Source: Bactericera cockerelli
Taxonomy: Eukaryota; Arthropoda; Insecta; Hemiptera; Triozidae
NCBI GenBank assembly: GCA_024516035.1
Contig: CM044961.1
Location: 31,667,051-31,731,050, forward strand
DNA length: 64,000 bases
Reading direction: 5' to 3'
The translations under genes were made by a program, and so were the position numbers. The notes under the pieces were generated by a model. It saw nothing but the letters and a program-made list of their open reading frames with translations, was not told where the DNA came from and ran no database searches. Positions 62,240-64,000 of the stretch are shown piece after piece (position 1 is the stretch's first letter; each line of letters opens with the position of its first letter).

Positions 62240-62400
62240 TAACATTCAATGCAGGCCCAGTTCTCGGAATTTGCTGAAGTTAAACAACGTCCCGCTCGGT
62301 AAATTCTTGACGGGTGACACCCAGAATCGATCTTTCTTGATGCAGGCTCATTTGAATCAGGTTAATGCGGATTACAGGCGGTTGAAAATTCTAAAAAACG
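62240..62400 (+). mobile_element. 5S-derived SINE, diverged
   Basis: CATTCAATGCAGGCCCAGTT, GCTGAAGTTAAACAACGTCC, TTGACGGGTGACACC. It is preceded by an oppositely oriented tail piece (CGTCGCTTTCAAGTTC). Confidence 0.55.
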
Positions 62401-62744
62401 AACAAATACTTCCGATTTCTAATATAGAAATTTATCCGGAGTAAAATACGGAATGCTTTACTCTGCTTGTATTAAATTATTTTTCTCAAGTGGGGTGCGT
62501 CCAGCATTTATGGTGTTTAATGGTTATGGTCGTTTTCAATTGGTATTTAGCTATCAATTTTGATTTGATATCAATCGTTGCAGTTATCTCACGAGCATAT
62601 TATCAATACTCATACAGGGTGTATTAGTGGTCATTAAAACTTGATATTTGTTCTGGAGTGAGAGAAAATAAGCTGGTGGAATAAGAAGGGGGAAATATTT
62701 TTAATATTTTATTATATATATAATAATTCCGCACTGTCGCTGAT

Positions 62745-62905
62745 CACATTTAAGCAGCAAGCAGCTACTCATTTGTCCTCACGAGGCACTATTGCAAACC
62801 ATATAGCATCCACAGCACAGAGCTGAAATTTTAGTTCCGTGGAATTCGAACCCAGGTTACCGTATTTGCAAGTGTAATAGTGCCGACCATATGGTGACTA
62901 CTAAA
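62745..62905 (-). mobile_element. SINE family B, 5' part
   Basis: GCAGCTACTCATTTGTCCTC, ACGAGGCAC, GGAATTCGAACCCAGGTTAC. Confidence 0.6.
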
Positions 62906-63289
62906 GTAATAGAAGAAAATGTTTAAACCCTATCTAAATATTATTTTAAGGACCTATTGACCATTTAAAGTCCACAGGCGACTTTTTAAATTCCACATTG
63001 AATTATTTTCAAAACATAACATAACCAAAAAAAAAACCTTTCTGTCCGTTTTTAATTTTTTCTAAAAAAATTCCGACCCCTGAAAATTCTCTGAAAAATA
63101 CTGTGTACAGCGCTACACTGATTATGATGTTATAGTGAGGTTTTTGCTTCAAGGTTTATCTAAGTGTCAGAGTGAAAAACTGCATAGGAATTAACACAGT
63201 GGCGCCTAACTTGTTTACAAAAAAAAAAGTATTCCCAAAACTTACCATGCTGAGATCCGGTTCGAACCACAGAGCCAAAAAAAATTAAA

Positions 63290-63425
63290 AATTGATTTGT
63301 GCTAATCACTTTCGTGATTCACAACTACTCAAACTCGCTTACTAATTACCTGAAACCGGAACTTGAACCATTGACCTCCAGGTTATACGTCCGCCGCCTT
63401 ATCAATTAAGCTACTGAGGTCAGTA
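63290..63425 (-). mobile_element. SINE family A
   Basis: GTGCTAATCACTTTCGTGAT, ACTTGAACCATTGACCTCCA, AATTAAGCTACTGAGGTCAG. Confidence 0.75.
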
Positions 63426-63479
63426 ATGAGGTCGGTTACAGAAATTAGTATTCATAATTTCTTTACAATTGTTTGTAAA

Positions 63480-63640
63480 GAACACTTTCCGGTGCGCTCA
63501 TGTTGACCCAGCACTTAAAAAGGCAAAGTGTCACTTCTCGTCCATTAGAGGGGAGCCATAATACGGTATGAGTAAGCTACAACACAGATCAGAAGCCTCT
63601 ACAGTAGCTGTTGTTTCATTGAATAAATATTATTGTTATT
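63480..63640 (+). mobile_element. SINE family F, 5' truncated
   Basis: CTCATGTTGACCCAGCACTT, GTGTCACTTCTCGTCCATTA, CTACAACACAGATC. Confidence 0.7.
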
Positions 63641-63694
63641 ATTATATTATACTTAATTTTAATACAAGCCACTATCACCTATAATATAATAATA

Positions 63695-63775
63695 TTATGC
63701 AATTGGTTGAAACTCTCACCAGAGGGTGTGTTATGGGATATATTAACTATTCCTGTTTCATAATCGACCCTTGGG
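63695..63775. mobile_element. MITE fragment, AAACAGGATTA family
   Basis: TTGGTTGAAACTCTCACCAG, AGGGTGTGTTATGG, TATTCCTGTTTCATAATCG. Confidence 0.6.
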
Positions 63776-63884
63776 TATTAAAAACCCAAATTAGCAACTG
63801 AAATTCCTCCACTGAACTGATTACTTCCATTTATGTTACTTTTGCACAACACAATCTATAATTAAGACACGTTACTTATGTAAG

Positions 63885-64000
63885 TTATGTTACTTCGGCT
63901 GGAGGTCTCACTCTGGGACGTCTCCCAGGTACCGGTTTCATGTCAAAGGTGTTCTCATCAGCCTGAGGGAGGTAAACATACTTTAGGCCATACTCCTCAC
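63885..64000 (-). CDS. Unidentified protein, C-terminal end at window edge
   Basis: A frame open from the window edge (first whole codon at 63998) runs 37 codons to TAA at 63885. It reads EEYGLKYVYLPQADENTFDM then KPVPGRRPRVRPPAEVT. The composition is gene-like and the surroundings are AT-rich. An alternative is that CTCCCTCAG at about 63962 is a splice acceptor, or that GTGAGA after RRPR is a donor. I do not recognise the family. Confidence 0.4.
   Translation of the reverse strand, partial: EEYGLKYVYLPQADENTFDMKPVPGRRPRVRPPAEVT

Overview
This window is nuclear DNA from an animal, almost certainly an insect. Two spliced genes with GT-AG introns are visible: a snake-type trypsin-like serine protease, and an immunoglobulin-domain receptor of the DIP (dpr-interacting protein)/lachesin family, which is an arthropod family. 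The non-coding DNA is crowded with SINEs, MITEs, truncated LINEs and (GA)n or (TC)n tracts. A large hemipteran genome such as a planthopper's would fit, but I cannot prove the species.

Layout. 1-6.4 kb: a LINE reverse transcriptase (minus strand) whose last part has been split by a 2.7-kb Harbinger-like element. 6.5-13.1 kb: repeats and low-complexity DNA, with a first hammerhead-ribozyme repeat at 7.63-7.81 kb. 13.18-21.62 kb: the complete eight-exon protease gene (minus strand, 450 residues); every exon phase joins correctly. Its intron 2 holds a nest of DNA transposons. 21.6-23.9 kb: SINEs. 23.95-34.33 kb: four consecutive exons of the DIP gene (minus strand), covering Ig domain 1 and Ig domain 2. 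The signal-peptide exon and the later exons are not visible. 34.3-63.8 kb: repeat-rich DNA with no convincing gene, including a 1.46-kb foldback element. 63.89-64.0 kb: the C-terminal end of another minus-strand reading frame, cut by the window edge.

Three themes stand out. (1) Two copies of a repeat carry a well-formed type I hammerhead ribozyme, complete in core and stems. (2) In both genes the edges of exons, with their splice sites, have been copied in tandem into the neighbouring intron: 12 copies of the 3' end of DIP exon C, 7 copies of the 5' end of protease exon 3, four of DIP exon B and two of protease exon 5. (3) One SINE family is headed by 5S rRNA and shares its central domain with a tRNA-headed SINE family; target-site duplications prove recent-style retroposition for a copy of each type.

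The two genes are unrelated in function: a secreted protease and a neuronal adhesion receptor. They share a strand, and the protease may lie inside a DIP intron, because no third-Ig-domain exon is seen between exon D and the left edge of the window.
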